Shown: positions 9,308-16,710 of the stretch, one piece after another
How positions within the stretch are numbered: the stretch's first letter is position 1
Layout: each line of letters opens with the position of its first letter
Assembly: GCA_009777995.1 (NCBI GenBank)
Contig: WRKT01000011.1
Span: 1 to 64,000 of the forward strand
Direction of reading: 5' to 3'
Length of the DNA: 64,000 nucleotides
Source of the DNA: Treponema sp.
Lineage (GTDB): Bacteria; Spirochaetota; Spirochaetia; Treponematales; Breznakiellaceae
Position numbers and translations under genes: made by a program
The notes under the pieces: model-generated
Seen by the model: the letters and a program-made list of their open reading frames with translations, nothing else
Told to the model about the DNA's origin: nothing
Databases searched by the model: none

Positions 9308-10057
9308 ATGGAAAAACAGTATCATATCGGCTTTGATGGCAGTCACGGCGCTTCTTATGCCATTCTCCCCGGTGATCCGGGGCGTGTTGAAAAAATCGCA
9401 TCCTACCTTGATAACCCAAGGTTCCATTGCCAAAACAGGGAATATACAACCTGGCTTGGAGAGGTTTCAGGCAAGACTGTAATGGTAATGTCCACAGGCA
9501 TGGGCGGCCCTTCTACGGCAATCGCCCTTGAAGAGCTTTTTGTTACAGGGGTAAAGAACTTTATCCGTGTCGGAACCTGCGGAGGTATGGCCCTTCCTGT
9601 GATAGGGGGAGATTTAGTGATTGCCACTGCCGCAATTCGAATGGAAGGCACCACAAAGGAATATGTCCCTGTGGAATTCCCTGCCGTAGCTAATCTTGAC
9701 ATCACAAATGCCCTTGTAGAGGCGAGCAAGAACCTGAACGCCCGCTGGCATGCAGGTGTGGTTCAATGCAAGGATTCCTTCTACGGCCAGCATAGCCCGG
9801 ATCGTATGCCCTCAGGCAGGGAATTGACCGATAAGTGGCAGGCATGGATTAAGGCAGGCTGCCTTGCCTCGGAAATGGAGAGCGCCGCCCTTTATATAGT
9901 AAGTCAGATCCTTGGAGCAAGGGCAGGCTGCGTTCTGAACGTGGTGTGGAATCAGGAAAGGGGCCGTATCGGCCTTGATAACCCTGAAAGTCACGACACA
10001 AGCCTCGCTATTAAAGCCGCAATTGAAGCCGTGAGAATATTAATAGGCAGCAGTTGA
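9308..10057 (+). CDS. udp: Uridine phosphorylase (nucleoside phosphorylase family)
   Basis: A member of the PNP/UDP phosphorylase family I: ILPGDPGRV binds phosphate near the N-terminus, FIRVGTCGG is the second phosphate/ribose motif, and ASEMESAALYIV carries the nucleoside-binding Glu-Met-Glu. The enzyme splits uridine with phosphate into uracil and ribose-1-phosphate in the cytosol. An in-frame ATG lies at 9302, but AAGGA (9296-9300) is 7 bases from the ATG at 9308 and only 1 base from the first, so I prefer 9308 (MEKQYHIGFDG). It closes the HAD/coiled-coil run with 11-bp spacing. Specificity for uridine over other nucleosides is a family-level call. Confidence 0.8.
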   Translation: MEKQYHIGFDGSHGASYAILPGDPGRVEKIASYLDNPRFHCQNREYTTWLGEVSGKTVMVMSTGMGGPSTAIALEELFVTGVKNFIRVGTCGGMALPVIGGDLVIATAAIRMEGTTKEYVPVEFPAVANLDITNALVEASKNLNARWHAGVVQCKDSFYGQHSPDRMPSGRELTDKWQAWIKAGCLASEMESAALYIVSQILGARAGCVLNVVWNQERGRIGLDNPESHDTSLAIKAAIEAVRILIGSS

Positions 10058-10112
10058 TTTATATGTTGTTTGCTTATATACTCAAAAGACTATAGTGTTA
10101 GGAGAAGTTTCT

Positions 10113-10667
10113 ATGAAAAAAATGGTAATGGTTCTGCTTATCTTTGCGGTTGTTGGTGCATCCGCATTTTCCTTTGATATTTTGAGTTTTCCCCCGCCTG
10201 TAGATCCGGGGAATATACTCGTAAATGTGGGCGTCGGCTTTTCTACCTTGGCCAGATCAGGGAGTATGGTTATTCCGCCGATAAGCGCCGCTGTTGAGTA
10301 TGCTCTTGACGTTGAACTGCCAATAACAGTGGGCGGTATTTTATCTGTTTCACATAATGCTTGGGAAGAACCGCTTTGGTCAAATAACGAAACTCTCTTT
10401 GCACTTGCAGCAAGAGCAAATTGGCATTGGGGCTTTGATGTAAACTGGCTCGATTTCTATACAGGTCTTTCCATTGGATATATCTATTATAATATAAACA
10501 GTACATGGAGAGGCACATCTTCAATAGTTAGAAACCCCCATGCAAGCTACGGAACCATGTACTGGGCAGGCCAACTCGGAGCACGCTTCTACTTCACCGA
10601 CAGAGTTGGCGCTTTCCTTGAGTTAGGCTTTCCGTTATCGCAAGTTGGCGTAACGATTAAGTTTTAA
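10113..10667 (+). CDS. Secreted outer-membrane beta-barrel-like protein
   Basis: 184 residues with a clear signal peptide (MKKMVMVLLIFAVVGASAFS) and then alternating hydrophobic/polar strands with glycine and aromatic residues (VNVGVGFSTL, YTGLSIGYIYYNI, GQLGARFYFTDRVGAFLELGF), ending in a phenylalanine-containing strand (VTIKF), as barrel proteins do. A GTG in frame at 10095 lies before the AGGAG site (10100-10104), whereas the ATG at 10113 is 8 bases after it, so the latter is the start. The stop overlaps the stop of the convergent PUR gene by 4 bp. Function unknown; probably a small outer-membrane protein. Confidence 0.7.
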   Translation: MKKMVMVLLIFAVVGASAFSFDILSFPPPVDPGNILVNVGVGFSTLARSGSMVIPPISAAVEYALDVELPITVGGILSVSHNAWEEPLWSNNETLFALAARANWHWGFDVNWLDFYTGLSIGYIYYNINSTWRGTSSIVRNPHASYGTMYWAGQLGARFYFTDRVGAFLELGFPLSQVGVTIKF

Positions 10668-11368
10668 TTCTTTTTAACCGGCTTTATAGCCGGTTTTTTT
10701 ATGACCACTTTCTTTCTGCGGGTATCATCCCGCTTTCCCTGAGGCCCGTCCCTGAAACCCTGCTTCTGAGGTCCGCCTCGCGTTCCCGCAGGGCCGTCAG
10801 ACCTGCCCCTGCCGCCGTCCGATCGACCCCTCGCACCGCTCGCAGGGCCTCTGTCCGCTCGGTCTCTCGAGCCGCCGTCCGACCGGCCTCTCGCGCCCAC
10901 AGGGCCCCTCGTGCCGCCATCCGCGCGGCCTCTCGTGAAGCTCGCAGAGCCGCCATCTGCGCGGCCCCTCGCAGGGCCCCTGTCCACCCGGCCTCTCGCA
11001 CCGGGGCCTCCACTCCTTCCGCGATGCTCATCGCGCGAGCCTCGTTCCGTGCGCTCCCGTCCTTCGGACCTCGGCTGCCGCTCCTCAGAGCTCCTTTCAG
11101 TCCGCGGCCTCGCATCAGACTTACCTCTGCGCTTTTCACGCTCCGCCTTTTCCAAAATCCTTAATGCCTCGTCAAAGCCCTGAAGAAAGCTCTGCAGATC
11201 GTCTGCAAAGAGGATAACAGACTGCCTGTCAAAGCCGCCCTCGTCTCTATTTTTACTTTCAACGATATTCAGGTATAAGTCACCTAGCCGATTTTCCTTT
11301 ACATTGAAAAAGTATGTCCTATTTTGAAGGGATACCTTTGTTGAGAATAGTTCTCCACGAACGCCCAT
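10664..11368 (-). CDS. PUR-domain nucleic-acid-binding protein with Arg/Gly-rich tail (BpuR-like)
   Basis: 234 residues in two parts. Residues 1 to about 85 match the PUR-alpha-like fold known from Borrelia BpuR (FSTKVSLQNRTYFFNVKENRLGDLYLNIVESK, then FADDLQSFLQGFDEAL). From about 86 to 215 the chain is low-complexity and dominated by Arg, Gly, Asp and Ser (RGRSDGG-like units), resembling RGG-box RNA-binding tails; it ends in a basic KKVVIKKPAIKPVKKN. PUR proteins bind single-stranded DNA and RNA, so a post-transcriptional role is likely. Borrelia BpuR is only about as long as the PUR part as far as I recall, so the tail is unusual. AGGAG precedes the ATG. It follows the phosphohexomutase gene by 11 bp. 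Confidence 0.75.
   Translation of the reverse strand: MGVRGELFSTKVSLQNRTYFFNVKENRLGDLYLNIVESKNRDEGGFDRQSVILFADDLQSFLQGFDEALRILEKAEREKRRGKSDARPRTERSSEERQPRSEGRERTERGSRDEHRGRSGGPGARGRVDRGPARGRADGGSASFTRGRADGGTRGPVGARGRSDGGSRDRADRGPASGARGRSDGGRGRSDGPAGTRGGPQKQGFRDGPQGKRDDTRRKKVVIKKPAIKPVKKN
10676..10700 (+). terminator. Rho-independent terminator of the barrel gene
   Basis: AACCGGC (10676-10682), loop TTTATA, GCCGGTT (10689-10695), then a run of T. The hairpin sits inside the last codons of the convergent PUR gene. Confidence 0.85.
10750..11060. repeat. GC-rich degenerate repeats encoding the RGG-like tail
   Basis: The DNA encoding the tail of the PUR protein is a patchwork of near-copies of CGGCCTCTCG and GCCGCCGTCCGA spaced irregularly. 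It is much richer in GC than the rest of the window, so it is prone to length change by slippage. Confidence 0.7.
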
Positions 11369-11379
11369 AACAACTCCTA

Positions 11380-13182
11380 TTAATAATTATCTGCTTCTAT
11401 TACCATTTCATGCTGCCAATTCAGCAAAATATCTTCCAGATCGCCCGGGCCCTCTGCATCTGCCATTATGCGAAAAACCGGCTCTGTCCTTGAGCCGCGC
11501 ATCCAGATAAAGGCCTCCTTGCCGCCAAGAAATTCGATTTTTAACCCTCCGCTGCCCGACTCGCTGAAATTGGTTATAAACCGTCTTTCCTCACTTCCAT
11601 TATACACTTTTGCTTCCCATCCGGTAATGCCGTACTCCGCTAAAAGACTTCCCTTCTTCTCTTCCCAGTCCCGTAAAAAGATTTTTTCATACCTTTCTTT
11701 TAAGATACCATGATCGGCTGTCTTAATTTTCAAAACAGCCTTTTCTGCATAGCTCTCCGTGCTCGTAAAACCGGGAAGGGATGCAATAATATCTGCCAGG
11801 GTAAAATCAGCCCTATATGGGATCTTGCAGAGATCGCACCAAATTTCAAAAAGCCCCTTACCCCCCTCATAACTTCTAATCGTAAGAAGTTTGAGAATCG
11901 AGAATATTGTATTAATCGGATCCCTAACCATAGAGGGATGTATGATGATGCCGCCTGCCGAGCCCTCTCCAAGGAATCTAACGGTATAGTCCTTCTCCCT
12001 TAATTTCCTTGCAAGCTCTACGACATTTGCTTCCCCAACCTCCGCCCTGAAAACCCTGATTCCAAAATGGGTTGCTATGCGATCAATCCTGAGTGATGTC
12101 GGATCGTTAACTGCAATAGCCGTTTTTGAGGGAATTATCGGCCTTCCCCTATCATCAAATTCAATAATACCCTGCGCCGCTAAACCTGAAAGCTCGGCAA
12201 GACAGGCAAGGGCAAAAACTTCCTGTGCCCTTAGGATTTTAGCCCTTCCGTCATTCTCATCGATGTAAACCAGATTTCCCCGATCACCGTCACAATCGTT
12301 AACATAGCCAAGGATGAATGCCGGGTCTTTGGAGTATAGGTCTTGCAATAGATCCCTGCATGGCTCAAGGGATTTTCCCTCGGGAAGAATACAGTGCATT
12401 ATTTCACCCGGCTTTGAGTTTATTGCAGAAAACTTAATCCCTGCCTCGGATATAAAATCCCTGTCAATCGATACCGTTCTTGCAGAGCCGTTAAAATCTG
12501 CTGCAATACCGAGGGGCCTTTCCTTTATGCCCTTTTTTATCTCCTCGAAAGCCGAATTAATTATCACTTCCTTACTGAATCTATTATAAGCATCCAGGGC
12601 CTCTGCCTTATATTCCGGTTCCTTTGAATAGACATTCTCAAGTTTTCCGCTGACCCCTGCCCTTAATAAGGATAATGTCTCTTTTTCCAGTTCCGGGGTG
12701 GATTCATCGATGAATGCCTTAAATAGGCTGATTAATTCATTTGCCTGATCGGGTGAAAGCACCGAGCCGTCAGAAAGTCCAAACTTTAGGCCATTATGGC
12801 CAATGGGGTTGTGACTTGCAGAAATATAGATTATCCCTGCCGCCCTTATGCTCCGTACCCATGCCATTATTTCGGGTGCCGCCACAATCCCGGGGCATAT
12901 TGGGTCCTCCCCGCAGGCAATTAAAGAGCGAAGCACTGCATCCATAATCGTAAGACTTGTAGGTCTTGTATCTCTGCCGACAATAATCGGGCCCGTTTTT
13001 TTCAGTTTTTGCCTTAGAAAACCGGAAAAAACCTTTGCCGAATAGGCAATAATAATTTCATGCTCATTTGATATATTGGGAGATGAGCTTTCTTCGCCGG
13101 CTATATCATCAGCAAAAATTCCCCGCCATCCTGAAGGGGACAAGATCATCGACGAAAGGGCTTTATCAATATTTAATCCCAT
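11380..13182 (-). CDS. Alpha-D-phosphohexomutase (phosphoglucomutase/phosphomannomutase family)
   Basis: 600 residues. The catalytic phosphoserine loop is SASHNPIGHNG, the metal-binding loop is DCDGDRGN, the sugar-binding loop is GEGSAGG, and the C-terminal phosphate-binding loop is RGSRTEP. These are the four signature loops of the family, in order. It isomerises hexose-1- and hexose-6-phosphates in the cytosol and feeds sugar-nucleotide or glycogen metabolism; glucose versus mannose preference cannot be set. At 600 residues it is somewhat longer than bacterial PMM/PGM (about 460) and nearer the PGM2-like forms. The start codon is 2-3 bases after the predicted transcription start of a promoter that faces iscS. 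Confidence 0.85.
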   Translation of the reverse strand: MGLNIDKALSSMILSPSGWRGIFADDIAGEESSSPNISNEHEIIIAYSAKVFSGFLRQKLKKTGPIIVGRDTRPTSLTIMDAVLRSLIACGEDPICPGIVAAPEIMAWVRSIRAAGIIYISASHNPIGHNGLKFGLSDGSVLSPDQANELISLFKAFIDESTPELEKETLSLLRAGVSGKLENVYSKEPEYKAEALDAYNRFSKEVIINSAFEEIKKGIKERPLGIAADFNGSARTVSIDRDFISEAGIKFSAINSKPGEIMHCILPEGKSLEPCRDLLQDLYSKDPAFILGYVNDCDGDRGNLVYIDENDGRAKILRAQEVFALACLAELSGLAAQGIIEFDDRGRPIIPSKTAIAVNDPTSLRIDRIATHFGIRVFRAEVGEANVVELARKLREKDYTVRFLGEGSAGGIIIHPSMVRDPINTIFSILKLLTIRSYEGGKGLFEIWCDLCKIPYRADFTLADIIASLPGFTSTESYAEKAVLKIKTADHGILKERYEKIFLRDWEEKKGSLLAEYGITGWEAKVYNGSEERRFITNFSESGSGGLKIEFLGGKEAFIWMRGSRTEPVFRIMADAEGPGDLEDILLNWQHEMVIEADNY

Positions 13183-13190
13183 GAACCCAA

Positions 13191-13240
13191 AGTATGCCGT
13201 ATCCCATTGTATTGATCAATCATGATGCAAATACTACAAT
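13191..13240. promoter_or_regulatory. Divergent leaderless promoters sharing one palindromic -35
   Basis: The palindrome ATTGATCAAT (13211-13220) supplies TTGATC to both strands. On the plus strand it is 17 bases from TACAAT (13235-13240), which ends 7 bases before the iscS ATG. On the minus strand it is 17 bases from CATACT (13196-13191), which ends 8 bases before the phosphohexomutase ATG. Neither start has a ribosome site. Two polymerases could not occupy both promoters at once. Confidence 0.55.
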
Positions 13241-13247
13241 AATATCC

Positions 13248-14408
13248 ATGGCGAAAAGGCATGTATACGTGGATTATAATGCGACAACCCCTCTAAGAGA
13301 GGAGGTTAAGGCAGCAATAATCAACGATTTTGATATATTTGGTAATGCATCTTCTCTGCATAGCAGAGGTCGTAAGGCCCGTGCCAGGGTTGAAGATGCC
13401 CGCATTTCAGTTGCTAAACTGCTCGGCACAGAGGCAGGGAATATTATTTTTACTTCAGGCGGTTCAGAATCCAATAATGCAGTTTTTGAAACGATGAGAC
13501 TCCTTGCCAAGGAAGGCCCGAAGAACGAGATTATCACCACAAAAATAGAACATCCATGTGTGCTTACCTCCGGTGAATACTCTGCTAAAGCCGGCATTAA
13601 GGTGCATTTTATCTCTGTTGACGAGACAGGGAAACTGAATATGGATGCATATAGGGCAGCTCTAAGTGATAAGACCATTTTCGTATCGGTGATGATGGCA
13701 AATAATGAAGTCGGCACGATTCAGGATATTAAGGAAATTACACGCCTTGCAAAAGAGGCCGGAGCCTATGTCCATAGCGATGCAGTGCAGGCAGTCGGGA
13801 AAATCCCGGTTGATATAAAAGACCTTGGCCTTGATTACCTGACAATGTCTGCCCATAAGATCTATGGCCCAAAGGGTGTAGGTGCGCTTTTCATTAAGAC
13901 CGGTGCCCCGTTTTATCCTATGCTGCACGGAGGGCATCAGGAAGAGGGCCGAAGGGCAGGAACCTATAATAATTTGGGCATTCTCGGCCTTGGCATTGCC
14001 GCCTCCCTTGCATTGCACGATCTTGATGATTACCAAAGGCATACTTCTTTTTTAAGGGATCGCCTAAGAGAAGGCCTTTTAGAGAAGATCCCGAATATAA
14101 GGATAAATGGCCACCCGAAAGAGGTTCTGCCGAATACCTTGAGTGTCTCCTTCCCGGGGGCCGAGGGGGAGGCGATACTCCTTTCAATGGATATTGCAGG
14201 GATCGAGGCTTCAACGGGTTCAGCCTGTGCCTCGGGGAACTTAGAGCCCTCGCATGTCCTAATGGCAATCGGCCTTGGCCCTGAGCTTGCCCACGGTTCA
14301 ATACGTTTCAGCCTTGGCAGGGAGACTAATATAGAGGATGTGGATTATATTATAGAGACAATGCCGCCCATAATTGAAAAACTCAGGGCCATGTCAACCT
14401 TACATTAA
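13248..14408 (+). CDS. iscS: Cysteine desulfurase (IscS/NifS family)
   Basis: 386 residues from the ATG at 13248 (MAKRHVYVDYNATTPL), which fits the usual family N-terminus; an in-frame ATG 54 bases upstream would place the promoter inside the gene. The PLP lysine is in SAHKIYGPKGVG, and the persulfide-forming cysteine is in TGSACASG near the C-terminus. The enzyme takes sulfur from cysteine for Fe-S cluster assembly in the cytosol. The scaffold gene follows by 10 bp, so the two form an isc/nif-type module. The predicted promoter implies a leaderless transcript. Confidence 0.92.
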   Translation: MAKRHVYVDYNATTPLREEVKAAIINDFDIFGNASSLHSRGRKARARVEDARISVAKLLGTEAGNIIFTSGGSESNNAVFETMRLLAKEGPKNEIITTKIEHPCVLTSGEYSAKAGIKVHFISVDETGKLNMDAYRAALSDKTIFVSVMMANNEVGTIQDIKEITRLAKEAGAYVHSDAVQAVGKIPVDIKDLGLDYLTMSAHKIYGPKGVGALFIKTGAPFYPMLHGGHQEEGRRAGTYNNLGILGLGIAASLALHDLDDYQRHTSFLRDRLREGLLEKIPNIRINGHPKEVLPNTLSVSFPGAEGEAILLSMDIAGIEASTGSACASGNLEPSHVLMAIGLGPELAHGSIRFSLGRETNIEDVDYIIETMPPIIEKLRAMSTLH

Positions 14409-14418
14409 GGAGCAAAGA

Positions 14419-15009
14419 ATGTCCGATTGGCTTTATTCAGATACCGTAAAGGAACATTTTACTAATCCAAGGAATGTACTTCTTGAAGACGAGGCTGCCT
14501 TTTCTGCAGACGGAAGGGGAAAAACCGGGAACATCAAATGCGGAGATGAGATGCTCATGCTCCTTAAAATAAAGGATGATAAAATTGTTGATGTACGCTG
14601 GAAGACCTACGGCTGTGCAAGTGCAATAGCCTCTACGAGTATGCTCTCCGATTTGATTAAGGGCATGAGCATCAAGGATGCCTACGGCATTAAGCCCGAT
14701 GACATCGTACGGCAACTCGGCGGCTTACCGTCTTTTAAAATACATTGCTCGGTGCTTGGAGATAAGGCCCTCCGTTCAGCAATTGACGACTATCTTGCAA
14801 AGCAGGGCAGGGCAGGGGAGCTGAAAGAAGCCGCCACAGAGATCTGCCACTGTCTTGAGATTACGGATAAGGATATTGAGAAAGCCTTTCTGCAGGGGGC
14901 CCGAAGCTGGGAACAGCTCCAGGCTGCAACCAAGATTGGCAGCTCCTGCGGTGATTGCAAAGAGGCGGCCATGGATCTACTCCATGGCCTTGAACATATT
15001 CACGGCTAA
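14419..15009 (+). CDS. NifU/IscU-type Fe-S scaffold with [2Fe-2S]-binding C-domain
   Basis: 196 residues. The IscU-like N-domain has its three conserved cysteines (IKCGDE, YGCASA, KIHCSV). The C-terminal ~60 residues (ICHCLEITDKDIEKAF and GSSCGDCKE) match the BFD-like [2Fe-2S] domain in the middle of NifU; the third, thioredoxin-like NifU domain is absent. AAGGAG lies 6 bases before the ATG at 14419, so the longer frame starting inside iscS is rejected. It receives sulfur from the preceding desulfurase. Similar two-domain NifU proteins occur in anaerobes that lack a full Isc system. Confidence 0.9.
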   Translation: MSDWLYSDTVKEHFTNPRNVLLEDEAAFSADGRGKTGNIKCGDEMLMLLKIKDDKIVDVRWKTYGCASAIASTSMLSDLIKGMSIKDAYGIKPDDIVRQLGGLPSFKIHCSVLGDKALRSAIDDYLAKQGRAGELKEAATEICHCLEITDKDIEKAFLQGARSWEQLQAATKIGSSCGDCKEAAMDLLHGLEHIHG

Positions 15010-15027
15010 TTTTTTCTAAATAACCGA

Positions 15028-16644
15028 CTATCTTCTCTCTGCAAGACTCCTTGCATCAAGGATTATAGCAGAACCGTCAGCCCTCTGTGTTGCAATATGC
15101 CCCTCGGAGAAGTAAACCGAAGCCATCGGGTTCACGCCCAAGCTTGAGCGGGCCTGCAGGCTAAGGTCAAGGTTAAACCTTGCCATGTAAAATTGACCGT
15201 CTGTATCAATTATTGCATAAAGATCCTGCCCGTTCACCCAAAGAAGACTCTCAACTGCGATATTGTCATCTCCCTGTCTTTGCATTTCGAGGGTATCTGT
15301 ATTAATTTCCACAAGGCGAATTGCCGCATTTGCACCGCGATTCTCCCCTGCTATTGCTATCAACCTATTGTTAACCAAGTTCACAGTCCGCACATTCACG
15401 GTGCTTATTGCCGAACGCATAAGTTCCATGCCCGTATTCGGATCGATTCTGACAATGCGGCCAAGGGTGGAGTTTGGTGTTGCAATCGAGAGGGCGAGGA
15501 GCCCTGAAGCCCTCTGGGCCGGGACTTCCTGTCTTATTAAGACCTGCTGATCCTCTGCAATTTCTTGGCGGCCCTCCTGGGCATCTGCCATTCTCTGCTC
15601 TGCAAAGGCTGCCTGTCTTTCAGCCTCAAGCCTTAGGGCCTCCAGCTCTGCGGCTTCCCTGTCCAGGGCTTCCTGTCTTTCTCTTGCTTCCTGCTGCTCA
15701 CGCAGGGCCTCTTGGGCCCTCTCTTCGGCTTCCCTCATACGAGCTGCAAGTTCTGCCGCATCCAGCTCTTCCCTGCTTAACTGCTGCTGGTCAAGTCTTG
15801 CCTGCTGCTCCCTCTCCCTTGCCTCCTGCTCAGCGAGCTGTGCAAGCCGCCTTTCCTCGGCAATTCTCGCCTCTTCCTGCCTCAGGGCCTCCCTTGCCTG
15901 CTCTGCAAGCCGGGCGGCTTCGTCAGCCTCTCTTTCCTGTAAGTCAACCATATCCCTGCGAAGGTCAAGGGACATATCATCTTCGGTCCTCAACTGATCG
16001 AGGACGCGGCTGTCAGTCAAGGTCGAGGTATCAATAATGCTTAAAGGTCCACCGGGTCCCATTAAAAGGGGAATTACCGCAAGGGTCCTGCCCGGCCACT
16101 CATCATAACGAATGGCAAGCCCAACCCGCTCCCTTGTAAGACTCGATATTACATCATTCTTATATCTTGCCGAAAAATGATCCCAGTCACCGCGGTATAC
16201 TGCATCGTAAATCGTAATATAGTGTGATAATAGGGCGGCATCACTTGCCGAGTACTCATAGGCGCCTTCAAGATAACCCTGGATTATCAGCCTTAGGTTC
16301 CTTATATGGTCAACTGCAACATCAACACCAAGGCCGAAAATGTCCGCATCGAGACGGAATCCGTCAGCAGCACTCACCGAATGAATGACAAAGTACCGGT
16401 TTAATGCCCCGGGGCGAGCAATCCCCGATCTTACGGCAAGTCCAAGCTCGTAACCTATCAACCTAATCTGCTCGAGGCTTTCTATGCGCATAAAAGGACC
16501 TTCAAAGTTAATGAACTCTACGGGTCCAAGATTACCAATATTGAGCTCTTCGACATTCACTTGGGCCTCCGCCGGCGATGCGAATAAGAGCGTAACTATG
16601 GTAAAAAATAGCATATATCGAAAAAAGCAACCTGATTTCTTCAT
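15028..16644 (-). CDS. P83/100-family protein with signal peptide and Arg/Glu/Ala coiled coil
   Basis: 538 residues. A signal peptide ends near AEAQ at about residue 27. The next ~190 residues (FINFEGPFMRIESLEQIRLIGYELG, IYDAVYRGDWDHF) match the N-domain of Borrelia P83/100. A long Ala/Glu/Arg/Gln helix follows (about 235-375), then a C-terminal domain with strand repeats typical of a small beta-propeller. It is probably periplasmic or membrane-associated; its job is unknown in any spirochaete. It lies 66 bp after the PQQ-propeller gene and probably shares an operon with it, with AAGGAG as its own ribosome site. Confidence 0.75.
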   Translation of the reverse strand: MKKSGCFFRYMLFFTIVTLLFASPAEAQVNVEELNIGNLGPVEFINFEGPFMRIESLEQIRLIGYELGLAVRSGIARPGALNRYFVIHSVSAADGFRLDADIFGLGVDVAVDHIRNLRLIIQGYLEGAYEYSASDAALLSHYITIYDAVYRGDWDHFSARYKNDVISSLTRERVGLAIRYDEWPGRTLAVIPLLMGPGGPLSIIDTSTLTDSRVLDQLRTEDDMSLDLRRDMVDLQEREADEAARLAEQAREALRQEEARIAEERRLAQLAEQEAREREQQARLDQQQLSREELDAAELAARMREAEERAQEALREQQEARERQEALDREAAELEALRLEAERQAAFAEQRMADAQEGRQEIAEDQQVLIRQEVPAQRASGLLALSIATPNSTLGRIVRIDPNTGMELMRSAISTVNVRTVNLVNNRLIAIAGENRGANAAIRLVEINTDTLEMQRQGDDNIAVESLLWVNGQDLYAIIDTDGQFYMARFNLDLSLQARSSLGVNPMASVYFSEGHIATQRADGSAIILDARSLAERR

Positions 16645-16675
16645 GCCAAACTCCTTTTATTTATTTCTCTTCTAT

Positions 16676-16694
16676 TTTAACTCATTAAGTTAAA
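16676..16694. repeat. Inverted repeat between the PQQ-like and P83/100 genes
   Basis: TTTAACT (16676-16682) and AGTTAAA (16688-16694) are separated by 5 bases, upstream of the P83/100 start. It may be an operator or a weak RNA hairpin; there is no T-run to call it a terminator. Confidence 0.4.
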
Positions 16695-16710
16695 TAAAAA
16701 AAGGTATATA

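Noticed and set aside
10699-11183. Overlapping frames on both strands across the RGG-like tail
   Set aside because: They result from high GC content, which removes stop codons from all frames; Arg/Ala- or Pro/Ser-rich translations show no domain.
13194-13247. Longer N-terminus of IscS from the ATG at 13194
   Set aside because: The extension contains the predicted promoter and has no similarity to the family; the ATG at 13248 gives the normal N-terminus.
15474-16037. A 187-residue plus-strand reading frame over the P83/100 gene
   Set aside because: It is antisense to the Ala/Glu/Arg/Gln-rich coiled-coil segment; its Pro/Leu/Gln-rich translation is the mirror of those codons and it has no ribosome site.
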